From Selenomonas sp. oral taxon 892 str. F0426 (lineage in GTDB: Bacteria; Bacillota; Negativicutes; Selenomonadales; Selenomonadaceae), in assembly GCF_000468035.1 (NCBI RefSeq), contig NZ_KI260545.1, positions 85,777-149,776 on the forward strand: a stretch of 64,000 nucleotides of DNA, written 5' to 3'. This document shows, piece after piece, positions 24,743 through 32,947 of the stretch; the stretch's first letter is position 1; every line of letters starts with the position of its first letter. A program made the position numbers and the translations under genes. The notes beneath the pieces were generated by a model. It was given only the letters and a program-made list of their open reading frames with translations. It had not been told where the DNA came from and made no database searches.

Positions 24743-26770
24743 TTATCGTTTCATATTGATGAGTGTTTCCAGCATCTCATCTGAGACCGTGATAATCTTC
24801 GAGTTCGACTGGAAACCGCGCTGCGTGATGATCATGTCGGAGAACTGGTCGGCGATGTCTACGTTGGACATCTCAAGTGCCGAGGTAGTGAGCTCTGTGC
24901 CGATGTCAGACGCACCACTGATCGTACGCGTACCAGAGTTGTTCGACTCCTGATAGAGGTTGCCGCCCATCTTCGTGAGACCGGACGGGTTATTGAACTG
25001 CGCCATCGCGATCTGAGCTTCCTTCTGACGAACGCCGTTCGTGTATGTGCCCGTAATGACACCCGTGCTGTCAATATCAACACTCGCGAGTGAGCCAGCT
25101 GCATTGCCGTCGGAGGATGCTGCAATCGTCGACGTACCCGAGTACTGCGTAATCGCCGCAAGGTTCATACTGACCTGCTGGGGAGCCGCCCCGTTCTGGT
25201 AGGTGAGATTCAAGGATGCCTCTCCGCTGAGATATGCACCGGAGGTGTCAAACTTGAGATCAGTCTTTGTGAGGCTGACTGTTGTCGTCGTCCCGTCAGC
25301 CTCCTGGATTGTGTATCCATCACCACCACTGCCCAGTGAAATCGTCCACTTGTTGTTTGCTGACTTGGTATAGACAATAGGCACTTGATGTGCAGCACCA
25401 AGCGAATCATACACCGTAATCTGCGTCGTCACTGAGGGATAGAAGGTATCGCCCGACGTATAATTCTTCGCAACGAGACCCGCCAGTGAGGTGCCACTCC
25501 GTGTGTTAAGCGTAACATCCGAGACAAACTTATTGTTATGCGTATACTCCGTTGCACGAGAAGTCGCCTGAATCGTGCCGTCTACATGAGTTGCGGCAAC
25601 ACAGGTAAAGTTCGGGTTCGACGCATCAAATGCAGGGGCCACCGCCGCCTTCGTCTTGATGCTGTTGCCATCTGCGGTAGCCACAATTGCGCCTGCATTG
25701 GCCTGAACTTTCTCGATCTTTAACATTCCCCGGTAGGTATCATTAACCGCATACGTAAATGTCGTCGGATTGGGAACCTCAACCTGCGTAATTCCAGGAG
25801 GTTCTGTGTTGGAGAGGGTCAGTGTCGTAATTCCTGCGGTAGGGGAGTTCGTAGCAGCCGCCGTTATCGTACCTGTCAGGGCAAATGTCCCGCCCACCGA
25901 ATAAGACCCGGAATCGCGGTTAACGCCGGTGATTGTACCAGTAATGGCCCGTGGGCTCGACGCATTGGTTGGGTCAATTGCCAGATCAAGGGAAACCGTT
26001 CCCGCCCCTGCAGCCGTAACGCTTGTCATCTTGGATACATAAAGAGTTCCTGTTGGTGCAGAGCCGACCGTCTGTACGGTATCCGTCGGCTGGTTGAGCT
26101 TAATACGCTCGCCCGTGCTCATCGTCAGTGTATAGCGGCCCTTCTCCGTAGCAGAGTAACTGGACACCGTCGCGGAGGTTCCATCTGCATATTTTACGAG
26201 AACATTTGCCACCTCGTAACCAGGCGTGGTTGCATTGAGATTCTTCGTATAGGAAGCCGTTGCGGTCATTGTCGCTTCCATGGACTTGCCCGCAGGAATC
26301 TTAATGTTTGTCGTGCTGTCGCCCGCAATCGAAATACGGCCATTATTTGCCATATATCCCTGCACATAGAGACCTGTGCTGGGGATCGTCAGATTGCCCT
26401 CAGCATCAAACGAGAACGCACCATTGCGCGTGTAGAACTGCTGATTGCCGCGCTTCACAACAAAGAGCCCGTCGCCGCGCGAGATGGCAACATCCGTGTT
26501 CTTTCCCGTCTGCTGGACAGAACCGTTTGTATAAATGAGGTCAGTGCTCGCAACGCTCATACCAAGGCCAACCTGCTTCGGATTCACGCCGCCGATATTC
26601 CCCGTCGGCGAGGATGCCCCCGATAGGTTCTGCGAGATCATATCCGCGAACGTAACGCGGCTCGCCTTAAAGCCCGTCGTATTGACGTTCGCAATGTTGT
26701 TGCCGATAACATCCATTCGGGTCTGATGGCCCTTGAGGCCGGAAACACCCGAGAACATTGAACGCATCAT
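24743..26770 (-). CDS. flgE: flagellar hook protein
   Basis: A 675-residue hook protein. The N-terminal D0 segment is conserved (FSGVSGLKGHQTRMDVIGNN, IANVNTTGFKASRVTF), followed by SPTGNIGGVNPKQVG. The C-terminal D0 helix is also complete (SNVDIADQFSDMIITQRGFQ, then KIITVSDEMLETLINM). The middle (about 130-590) is a Thr/Ser/Ala-rich variable domain, longer than in E. coli FlgE (402 residues). The protein assembles the flexible joint outside the cell via the flagellar type III system. It is transcribed alone here, away from any other flagellar gene in the window. Confidence 0.93.
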   Translation of the reverse strand: MMRSMFSGVSGLKGHQTRMDVIGNNIANVNTTGFKASRVTFADMISQNLSGASSPTGNIGGVNPKQVGLGMSVASTDLIYTNGSVQQTGKNTDVAISRGDGLFVVKRGNQQFYTRNGAFSFDAEGNLTIPSTGLYVQGYMANNGRISIAGDSTTNIKIPAGKSMEATMTATASYTKNLNATTPGYEVANVLVKYADGTSATVSSYSATEKGRYTLTMSTGERIKLNQPTDTVQTVGSAPTGTLYVSKMTSVTAAGAGTVSLDLAIDPTNASSPRAITGTITGVNRDSGSYSVGGTFALTGTITAAATNSPTAGITTLTLSNTEPPGITQVEVPNPTTFTYAVNDTYRGMLKIEKVQANAGAIVATADGNSIKTKAAVAPAFDASNPNFTCVAATHVDGTIQATSRATEYTHNNKFVSDVTLNTRSGTSLAGLVAKNYTSGDTFYPSVTTQITVYDSLGAAHQVPIVYTKSANNKWTISLGSGGDGYTIQEADGTTTTVSLTKTDLKFDTSGAYLSGEASLNLTYQNGAAPQQVSMNLAAITQYSGTSTIAASSDGNAAGSLASVDIDSTGVITGTYTNGVRQKEAQIAMAQFNNPSGLTKMGGNLYQESNNSGTRTISGASDIGTELTTSALEMSNVDIADQFSDMIITQRGFQSNSKIITVSDEMLETLINMKR

Positions 26771-27111
26771 TTCTGCATCTCTCCCTTAAAATTTCTACAA
26801 AATCGCATCACAGTTGATGTTATCACGGTGTTTCTCGGTCAGCTTCCACGCTGAGCACAAGAAACATCCATGGGTAGAGACGTTCCGTGTCCCCTGCCGA
26901 CGCGTGCGCTTCCCTGCTCGGCGCCCTCTTGTACAGCAGGATGTATCCCCATATTTTCACCCTTCGCTTTTATGATAGTTTTGCACAAGACATTTTATAA
27001 AGACTATATCGTCATCTTTTTATATTTACTTAAATGATTTATAGATATGTTTTACGATGATATTTTTTTTGTAAATATATTGCAGGAGAACTCTGGCATT
27101 CCATAAAATAC
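26771..27111. other. intergenic region upstream of flgE and ech
   Basis: No convincing ORF lies here. About 170 bases next to flgE are GC-rich and could form a structured 5' leader for the hook mRNA; the rest is AT-rich. I looked for a sigma-28 (GCCGATAA) element and for the conserved core of a GEMM c-di-GMP riboswitch on the minus strand and found neither. Confidence 0.4.
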
Positions 27112-27140
27112 TTGCATCTGTATGCGAAATACGATACGAT
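27112..27140 (+). promoter_or_regulatory. promoter for the crotonase gene
   Basis: TTGCAT (27112-27117) and TACGAT (27135-27140) with a 17-base spacer. The predicted leader is about 65 bases. Confidence 0.6.
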
Positions 27141-27213
27141 AACAACGGGTATGATTTTTCGGAAAATTGCAGCATGATGTTGGTTGCAAATCATCCAACA
27201 GAGGAGGAGCCCT

Positions 27214-27990
27214 ATGTACGAAAACATCAAATTAGCTGTGCAGGACGGCATTGCAACAATCACGATCGATCGACAGGCATCGAACAATGCGCTGAATGCC
27301 CAGATGTTCCGCGATCTCATCAGCACAGTTGAACACTGTGATGCGGATGATGCAGTCAAGGTCATCATCGTCACGGGCGCAGGAAAGAATTTCTCTGCCG
27401 GCGGCGATATCAAGGAGATGGCGTCGTTCGACTTCATCAGCTATGATCTCTCCATCCTGACGGGACAAGCATCGCTCGCCCTGCGCAAGTGCTCGAAACC
27501 TGTGATCGCGATGGTGAATGGTGCAGCAGCAGGTGCGGGCTGCGGCATTGCACTCGGTGCAGATTTCCGCATCATGACGGAGGAGAGCTGTCTCCTCACG
27601 GCGTTCTCGAATGTCGCACTCCCCGGCGACACAGGCTGTATCTACAACCTCCATCAAATTGTCGGACTCGCCAAGACGATCGAGCTGATGGCACTCAGCG
27701 CACCGATCTACGGCGAGGAGGCTCTGCATCTGGGGCTGGCGACACGTCTCGCTCCCGAAGGCAAGCTAGAGGAAGAAACGCTCGTATTTGCAGGCAAGCT
27801 CCTGCATCGTCCTCTCGGTGCACTTGCCATGCAGAAACGACTCTACTACGAAATTTTCTACCGTGACTACATGTCCTACAGCCGCCTCGAGTCGGAGAAT
27901 CTCGCAAAGGCAGGCGCATCCGCTGACCACCGCGAGGCGGTGACAGCGTTCCTCGAAGGACGCAAGCCAACGTTCAATCAGTCTAATTAA
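27214..27990 (+). CDS. enoyl-CoA hydratase/isomerase (crotonase) family protein
   Basis: A 258-residue crotonase-fold enzyme. The start at 27214 follows GAGGAGGAG. The oxyanion-hole segments are FSAGGDIKEM (about 63-72) and GAAAGAGCGIAL (about 106-117). At the catalytic region it reads NVALPGDTG, which lacks the usual Glu of PEVxxG hydratases but keeps an Asp, as in PaaG-type isomerases, so a CoA-ester isomerase is likelier than a hydratase. It is monocistronic, with its own promoter and a terminator shared with mlaD. The substrate is unknown. Confidence 0.85.
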   Translation: MYENIKLAVQDGIATITIDRQASNNALNAQMFRDLISTVEHCDADDAVKVIIVTGAGKNFSAGGDIKEMASFDFISYDLSILTGQASLALRKCSKPVIAMVNGAAAGAGCGIALGADFRIMTEESCLLTAFSNVALPGDTGCIYNLHQIVGLAKTIELMALSAPIYGEEALHLGLATRLAPEGKLEEETLVFAGKLLHRPLGALAMQKRLYYEIFYRDYMSYSRLESENLAKAGASADHREAVTAFLEGRKPTFNQSN

Positions 27991-28071
27991 ACAGCATTGC
28001 CGCTCGACTTGATACGCTCCCCAGTGGATGCATAATGTACGCGTCACAGGGGATACAGTATCTCCCAACAC

Positions 28072-28112
28072 AAACACCGTCTGTCCTTTTGAGACAGACG
28101 GTGTTTTGTTTC
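28072..28112. terminator. bidirectional terminator between ech and mlaD
   Basis: AACACCGTCTGTC pairs perfectly with GACAGACGGTGTT, with A and T runs on both sides, between two convergent genes. Confidence 0.92.
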
Positions 28113-28117
28113 TAAAA

Positions 28118-29398
28118 TCAAAACTCCTGACGCACGCCGGTATAGAACGCGCGGTGCTTCGAGTCGTTCACGTCGTTCCACTCGCCGAAGAGGTAGGTGC
28201 CGCCCTTCACCTGGTACTGCGCACGCAGACGGAGGGTGACGTCGTTCGGATCATAGGCATCGGCGGAGAATTTGAACTTCTCACCTGCGTAGGCATCGAC
28301 ACCGATACCCGCCACACCCGCAACGACGCCCGCGCGCGCGCCAAACGATGTGCCGCGCGTGCCGACCTGCGCGTTGAACTTGTCCCCGCCGCCGATGTCG
28401 TCAACACCGAATGTCGCATACATCCCCTTTTTTTCACCAACATCGAGGTTGAAATTCGTCCGCCAATCGTCCATCTTGCCGCTGTATATCGCATCCACCT
28501 TCGGCGTGACCTTGACGTTCTGCAGGCGTCCCATCAGGCCGCCCGCCTTGTCCGACATCGTGCGTGCATTGTGGATGAGCGCACGCGCATCCTCCTGCGT
28601 CTGCTTGTCGCCCGCGACCGCTTCGATGCCCTCGGCGATGCGCAGAATGCGCTCGGAGGATTCCGTGATGTTCGCGAGAGTCTTCCTGATATTTTCCGCT
28701 GTCTGCGGATCTGCGCCAACGGTCTCAAGATTTGACATGATGCGTTCGACGCTTGCCGTGGTCTGTGCAAGATTCGCCGACATTGTGTTCATGTTTGCAA
28801 GCATGGTGTGCAGATTGCCGCGATTCTCATTCGCCATCTGCTCGAGTGTCGCCGTCAACCCGTCGAGATGCGCCGTCATCTGCTCCATGTTGACGACGAG
28901 CTGGACCATCGAGGTCTGGAAACCGGGCGCACCAACGATGTTGTTGATGGAGGTGAGCATTGCCTCAACCTGGATGATCATCTTGTTCAGCTCGGTGAAC
29001 ATCGTGTCCATGCCCATCTCGTCCTCACCGTAGAGATACTCGCCGTTTGCGTAAAAATCCATATGCGAGGACGGCGTGATGATAATAAATTTATCGCCCA
29101 TGATGCCGGGCTGCCCGATGGTAACAGATGAACCGCGCGGGATCTTCACCCCATCCTGGATACGCATTGAGACGGTGACGCCGAGGCCGTCGCTTGCAAT
29201 CTCCTCCACCTGGCCGACAGGAACACCCGAGAGGAGTACCTGCGCCTCGGGGTTCAGCCCAACGGCGCGTCCGAAGCCGGCATAGAGCATGTAGTCCTGT
29301 CCTCCGCCAAGACGCAGCCCGCCGAAGAACATGACGATTGCAACGAGGAGCGCTGCTCCCCCCAGCGTAAACGCCCCGACCTTTGCCTCTGCACTCAT
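28118..29398 (-). CDS. mlaD: MlaD-type MCE protein fused to a C-terminal beta-barrel
   Basis: A 426-residue protein. One N-terminal transmembrane helix (about 8-28) precedes a single MCE domain (about 36-115: FGRAVGLNPEAQVLLSGVPVG and VTIGQPGIMGDKFI). Residues 125-290 form a long helical/coiled region. From about 300 to 426 the sequence is beta-barrel-like, ending in YTGVRQEF. Classic MlaD has about 180 residues. This layout matches the Negativicutes MlaD described in Veillonella as a transmembrane bridge for phospholipid transport. It overlaps mlaF by four bases. Confidence 0.92.
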   Translation of the reverse strand: MSAEAKVGAFTLGGAALLVAIVMFFGGLRLGGGQDYMLYAGFGRAVGLNPEAQVLLSGVPVGQVEEIASDGLGVTVSMRIQDGVKIPRGSSVTIGQPGIMGDKFIIITPSSHMDFYANGEYLYGEDEMGMDTMFTELNKMIIQVEAMLTSINNIVGAPGFQTSMVQLVVNMEQMTAHLDGLTATLEQMANENRGNLHTMLANMNTMSANLAQTTASVERIMSNLETVGADPQTAENIRKTLANITESSERILRIAEGIEAVAGDKQTQEDARALIHNARTMSDKAGGLMGRLQNVKVTPKVDAIYSGKMDDWRTNFNLDVGEKKGMYATFGVDDIGGGDKFNAQVGTRGTSFGARAGVVAGVAGIGVDAYAGEKFKFSADAYDPNDVTLRLRAQYQVKGGTYLFGEWNDVNDSKHRAFYTGVRQEF

Positions 29399-30141
29399 GC
29401 CTCTGCCTCCCTTCGATGATGGAGCGTACGGAAAAACGCCTGTACACGCTCATCTTTTATATCCTGAAAACGCTCGACCGTATCCACGGCAATGAGTGCC
29501 CCGTCATAGATCATAGCGATGCGGTCGGCGATGCGGCTCGCACTCGCCATGTCGTGCGTGACGACGACGGAGGTCACATCAAGCTTGCGCTGCATATCGA
29601 TGATCAGTTCGTCAATCTTTGCTGTCATGATAGGGTCAAGCCCCGAGCTTGGCTCATCGTAGAAAATGATCTCCGGATCCGTCACAATGGCACGTGCCAA
29701 ACCCACGCGCTTTTTCATGCCGCCCGAGAGTTCCTGCGGCATAAGTTTCTCGACACCTGGCAGACCTACAAGCTCTAGTTTCTCCTCCACGATGCACCGT
29801 ATCTCCGCCTCACTCTTATCCGTATGCTCGCGCAAGCCGAATGAGACATTCTCACCCACGCTCATCGAGTCAAAGAGCGCTGAGTATTGGAATACCATGC
29901 CCATACGCAGCCGAACACGATCGAGCGCGTCCTCACTCAGAACGGCGATGTTTTCCCCGCCGATGTAGATCTCACCCGAAGTTGGACGATCCAGCCCGAT
30001 CATCAGGCGCAGCAGAGTAGACTTACCCGACCCTGAGCCGCCGATGATGGCGATGGTCTCCCCCTTCTCGATTGTCAGGCTGATGTCCTTCAGCGCCTCT
30101 TTGTCTCCAAAACGCTTGCGGACATTGTTCAGTCGTATCAT
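29395..30141 (-). CDS. mlaF: phospholipid transport ABC ATPase MlaF
   Basis: A 248-residue ABC ATPase with Walker A (GGSGSGKSTLLR at about 34-45), signature LSGGMKKRVGLARAI (about 137-151), Walker B IIFYDEPSSGLDP and the switch His in VVTHD. It powers the Mla/MCE lipid transporter with MlaE and MlaD. It is 10 bases from mlaE and overlaps mlaD, making a tight mlaEFD operon. No mlaB or mlaC is present, in line with the bridge-type system. Confidence 0.95.
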   Translation of the reverse strand: MIRLNNVRKRFGDKEALKDISLTIEKGETIAIIGGSGSGKSTLLRLMIGLDRPTSGEIYIGGENIAVLSEDALDRVRLRMGMVFQYSALFDSMSVGENVSFGLREHTDKSEAEIRCIVEEKLELVGLPGVEKLMPQELSGGMKKRVGLARAIVTDPEIIFYDEPSSGLDPIMTAKIDELIIDMQRKLDVTSVVVTHDMASASRIADRIAMIYDGALIAVDTVERFQDIKDERVQAFFRTLHHRREAEA

Positions 30142-30150
30142 AGCGCACTC

Positions 30151-30918
30151 CTAGAAGAGGAAAAACGTCAAGACGGCGTTCAGGATGAAGATGACAATGA
30201 TGGAGACAACGACGGTCTGCATAGTCGCCTTGCCGACGCCCTCCGCGCCGTTCGGAGCGTTCAGGCCGTAGTGACAGCCGAGGACGGCGATCACGTTGCC
30301 GAAAAAGATCGCCTTAATGAGTCCGCCCGTCATGTCGTAGATCTCCGCGAACTGTGTGATGGAGTGTGTGAATGTGTAGGGCGAAATGCCGGAGTAGTGA
30401 ACTGCGGTGAGATACCCCCCGAGAACTCCGATGACATCACCGAATACGGTGAGGATCGGCACGACGACCATGCACGCGAGCATACGCGGCACGATGAGGT
30501 AGTTCACGGGACTGACCGCCATGACGCGCAGAGCATCGATCTGCTCCGTGACCTTCATCGTAGAGACCTCCGCCGTGATCGCCGCACCCACGCGCCCCGC
30601 GCAGACGACACCGACAAGGACGGGACCAAGCTCACGTCCGATGCCGATGGCGATGACCGCGCCGATGGTGCTCTGCGCACCGTAGCGGATGAACTCATGA
30701 GCGATCTGGAGAGTCAGAACAATTCCTGTGAAAAGAAGTGTGAGTCCAACGATAAGGAGAGAATCTACGCCGAGATGCGCCATCTGGTAGATGATGCTGC
30801 GCACACGAAGGCGCTGTGTGACTTGGCGCGCCGTCTCTCCATAGAGGAGGGTGATGCGCCCGATGTTCGCAAGATGAGTTAGGACAAAGCGTCCCACCAC
30901 CTCGAAGATGCGCTGCAT
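30151..30918 (-). CDS. mlaE: phospholipid transport permease MlaE
   Basis: A 255-residue MlaE (DUF140) permease with about five or six transmembrane helices. Family blocks GRELGPVLVGVVCAGRVGAA, AEVSTMKVTEQIDALRVM and NAPNGAEGVGKATMQ are present. I chose ATG 30918 because AAAGGAGGG lies just upstream; the longer frame has no site. It is the first gene of mlaEFD. A block of palindromic repeats lies between it and rnhA upstream. Confidence 0.95.
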   Translation of the reverse strand: MQRIFEVVGRFVLTHLANIGRITLLYGETARQVTQRLRVRSIIYQMAHLGVDSLLIVGLTLLFTGIVLTLQIAHEFIRYGAQSTIGAVIAIGIGRELGPVLVGVVCAGRVGAAITAEVSTMKVTEQIDALRVMAVSPVNYLIVPRMLACMVVVPILTVFGDVIGVLGGYLTAVHYSGISPYTFTHSITQFAEIYDMTGGLIKAIFFGNVIAVLGCHYGLNAPNGAEGVGKATMQTVVVSIIVIFILNAVLTFFLF

Positions 30919-30971
30919 CGATTCCCTCCTTTCGCAGATGTTGTATGTGGCCCACCACCGCAAGCGGTCAC

Positions 30972-31068
30972 CCTCCCCCGTCATATGGGGGAGTACTTGG
31001 AGAACGACATATTAACTTCCCCGTCGCTGCGGGGGAAGCGGCGCGGAGCGCCGATAGGGGCGCTCCCA
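30972..31068. repeat. compound palindromic intergenic repeat
   Basis: Three consecutive palindromes are visible: CTCCCCC/GGGGGAG (30972-30992), CTTCCCC/GGGGGAAG (31017-31038) and GGAGCGCC-GATA-GGGGCGCTCC (31046-31067). The last contains the core that also starts the window. It resembles a REP/BIME-type mosaic repeat in the mlaE-rnhA gap. Confidence 0.75.
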
Positions 31069-31070
31069 AA

Positions 31071-31745
31071 TCAACGGATATATTTCTCCGCCTCACTTCG
31101 CGCAAGTTCATCACAGCGTTCGTTGCGCGGATTGCCCGCATGCCCCTTGACCCAGTAGAACTGAATGCGCCGCACGGCAAATGCTGCGTCGATTTTCATC
31201 CAGAGATCCTGATTGAGCACGGGCTCTCCGTCCGCCTTCTTCCAGCCACGCTTCTTCCATGCGGGCAGCCAGAACTTCGTGAATGCATTCTTCAAATACT
31301 GGCTGTCCGTATAGAGGGCAATGCGTGCGCCTTCGGGTACGGATGTGACTGCCATGAGCGCCGCTGTCAGCTCCATGCGGTTGTTCGTCGTCTCAGGATC
31401 GCCGCCGCTGTGCTCTGCAACCTCTCCCGTCGCGCTATTCTCGATGACGGCAGCCCATCCGCCCGCACCTCCAGGATTTCTGAGGCACGAGCCGTCCGTG
31501 TGGATGATATAGTCCGCATCGACAGGTTCTTCGACCTTCGGTGCAGATTTTTTTTTCACCGGCGTACCACTCTTTGCGGAATACGGTGCGGACGAGCCAT
31601 CCAGCCAGTCACGTGCCTCCGCCTCCGTCATAAAGCCCTTATAGACAGCGCCCTGAAAGCCCTGCACCTGCGCAGCACACTCTGCCCACACGGTAAACAA
31701 GCCCGTTTTGCGCCCGCGCTTCACGGCGTAATATTTCTTTGCCAC
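31071..31745 (-). CDS. rnhA: ribonuclease HI with N-terminal hybrid-binding domain
   Basis: A 224-residue RNase H1. Residues 1-48 form the RNA:DNA hybrid-binding (Caulimovirus VI-type) domain (YYAVKRGRKTGLFTVW, GFMTEAEARDWL). After a basic linker, the catalytic domain (about 82-222) has HTDGSCLRNPGGAGGW, NNRMELTA, YTDSQY and GHAGNPRNERCDELA, giving the D-E-D-D active site. It degrades RNA in hybrids, such as R-loops and replication primers. The start is GTG at 31745 after AAAGGTG. Confidence 0.95.
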   Translation of the reverse strand: MAKKYYAVKRGRKTGLFTVWAECAAQVQGFQGAVYKGFMTEAEARDWLDGSSAPYSAKSGTPVKKKSAPKVEEPVDADYIIHTDGSCLRNPGGAGGWAAVIENSATGEVAEHSGGDPETTNNRMELTAALMAVTSVPEGARIALYTDSQYLKNAFTKFWLPAWKKRGWKKADGEPVLNQDLWMKIDAAFAVRRIQFYWVKGHAGNPRNERCDELARSEAEKYIR

Positions 31746-31754
31746 AATACACCT

Positions 31755-32387
31755 TTAGTACGAGTACCGATAGCCAATCGACAGCCCAACGCCGTTATAT
31801 CCGGGGTTCTTCGTCCGCTGTCCGTTCGAGACGTGGTGTCCGAGGTAGGCAACACTGAGCGCGTTTCGATCGTTAAAGTTGTAGGTCAGACGCGGCCCGA
31901 CACGCCAAAGGAATCCATAGTTTCTTGTATGTGCAGGATGCACGCGATTGTAGACGAGAACTGCCCCCGTAAAGTCAAAGGATGCCTCCCATTTTTTCCC
32001 GAGCGGATGCGTCCAGCGCACCATGTACGCAGGTCCAGCACCGACCGCCGACGAGTCAAGTTCGACATTCGGCCGATCCTTCTCCGCCCACGATCCAACC
32101 GGGCGTGAGACAGTCAGCCCCCAATGAAGCGTCATGCCGTGCATCTCTTTGTACTGGCGAAAAACGTGCAGATTATAGAGGTCGATGTGACGGCGCTCCC
32201 CACGCTGCTTTAGAGCGTCGACCTGGATCTCCGCCTTCTTGTCCTGTGCAGAGGAGTCGCCCATGTGCATCTCCATCGTGTTCGTATCTGCCGTTTCTGT
32301 ATGTGCGGGATCTGCCCCTGTCACAGCGGGCAGGGAAATTGCCCCGAAGAATGCCAAGGCAGCAATTTGTGCTTTTTTGAATGACAT
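31755..32387 (-). CDS. PagL-like outer-membrane lipid A deacylase (acyloxyacyl hydrolase family), putative
   Basis: A 210-residue protein with a signal peptide (cleavage near VTGA). The rest is beta-barrel-like with aromatic strand ends and a C-terminal YRYSY. Residues 184-188 read HHVSN, followed by NPGYNGVGLSIGY; PagL enzymes use a His-Ser pair in an H-x-SN motif at the same place near the C-terminus. PagL removes the 3-O acyl chain of lipid A. The start at 32387 follows GGAGG. It lies between rnhA and ubiX. The family call rests on this motif and topology. Confidence 0.68.
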   Translation of the reverse strand: MSFKKAQIAALAFFGAISLPAVTGADPAHTETADTNTMEMHMGDSSAQDKKAEIQVDALKQRGERRHIDLYNLHVFRQYKEMHGMTLHWGLTVSRPVGSWAEKDRPNVELDSSAVGAGPAYMVRWTHPLGKKWEASFDFTGAVLVYNRVHPAHTRNYGFLWRVGPRLTYNFNDRNALSVAYLGHHVSNGQRTKNPGYNGVGLSIGYRYSY

Positions 32388-32392
32388 ATCCG

Positions 32393-32947
32393 TCACCTCC
32401 AACGTGTAAAAAGCTCCGCCTCAATGCCGAGGCGGTCAAGTATCTTTCCCACCATCATGTTGACGAGATCGTCCAAGGTCTCAGGTCTGTGGTAAAAGCC
32501 CGGTGCGGCAGGCATGACGATCGCACCGGCACGCGCGAGCCGCAGGAGGTTCTCGAGATGAATCTCGTGCATCGGTGTTTCCCTTGGCACGAGGAGGAGT
32601 CGTCGTCCCTCCTTGAGCGTCACGTCCGCTGCTCGCGTGAGGAGGTCGTCCGTCACGCCGTGTGCGACCGCGCCCGCCGTCTTCATCGAGCAGGGCAGAA
32701 TGACCATCGCATCCATGCGGAACGAGCCGCTCGCAATTGCCGCGCCCACGTCGTCGTTCGGATAGAGACGATCCACACGCCGCGCAAGGTCCTCCTCCGT
32801 GATGCCGCATTCGTATTCTAAAACGCGGCGTCCACTATCTGTGATAACGGCATGAACTTCGATGCCCTGCTCACGCAGCACATCGATCAGGCGGACAGCG
32901 TACACGCTGCCGCTCGCACCCGTGATGCCGACAATCAGCTTTTTCAT
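32393..32947 (-). CDS. ubiX: UbiX-family flavin prenyltransferase
   Basis: A 184-residue enzyme that makes prenylated FMN, the cofactor of UbiD-type decarboxylases. It has [15 protein letters not shown] at the N-terminus (FMN site), [33 protein letters not shown] and [17 protein letters not shown], all diagnostic. It overlaps the serS stop by four bases. No ubiD is present in this window. Confidence 0.95.
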   Translation of the reverse strand: MKKLIVGITGASGSVYAVRLIDVLREQGIEVHAVITDSGRRVLEYECGITEEDLARRVDRLYPNDDVGAAIASGSFRMDAMVILPCSMKTAGAVAHGVTDDLLTRAADVTLKEGRRLLLVPRETPMHEIHLENLLRLARAGAIVMPAAPGFYHRPETLDDLVNMMVGKILDRLGIEAELFTRWR

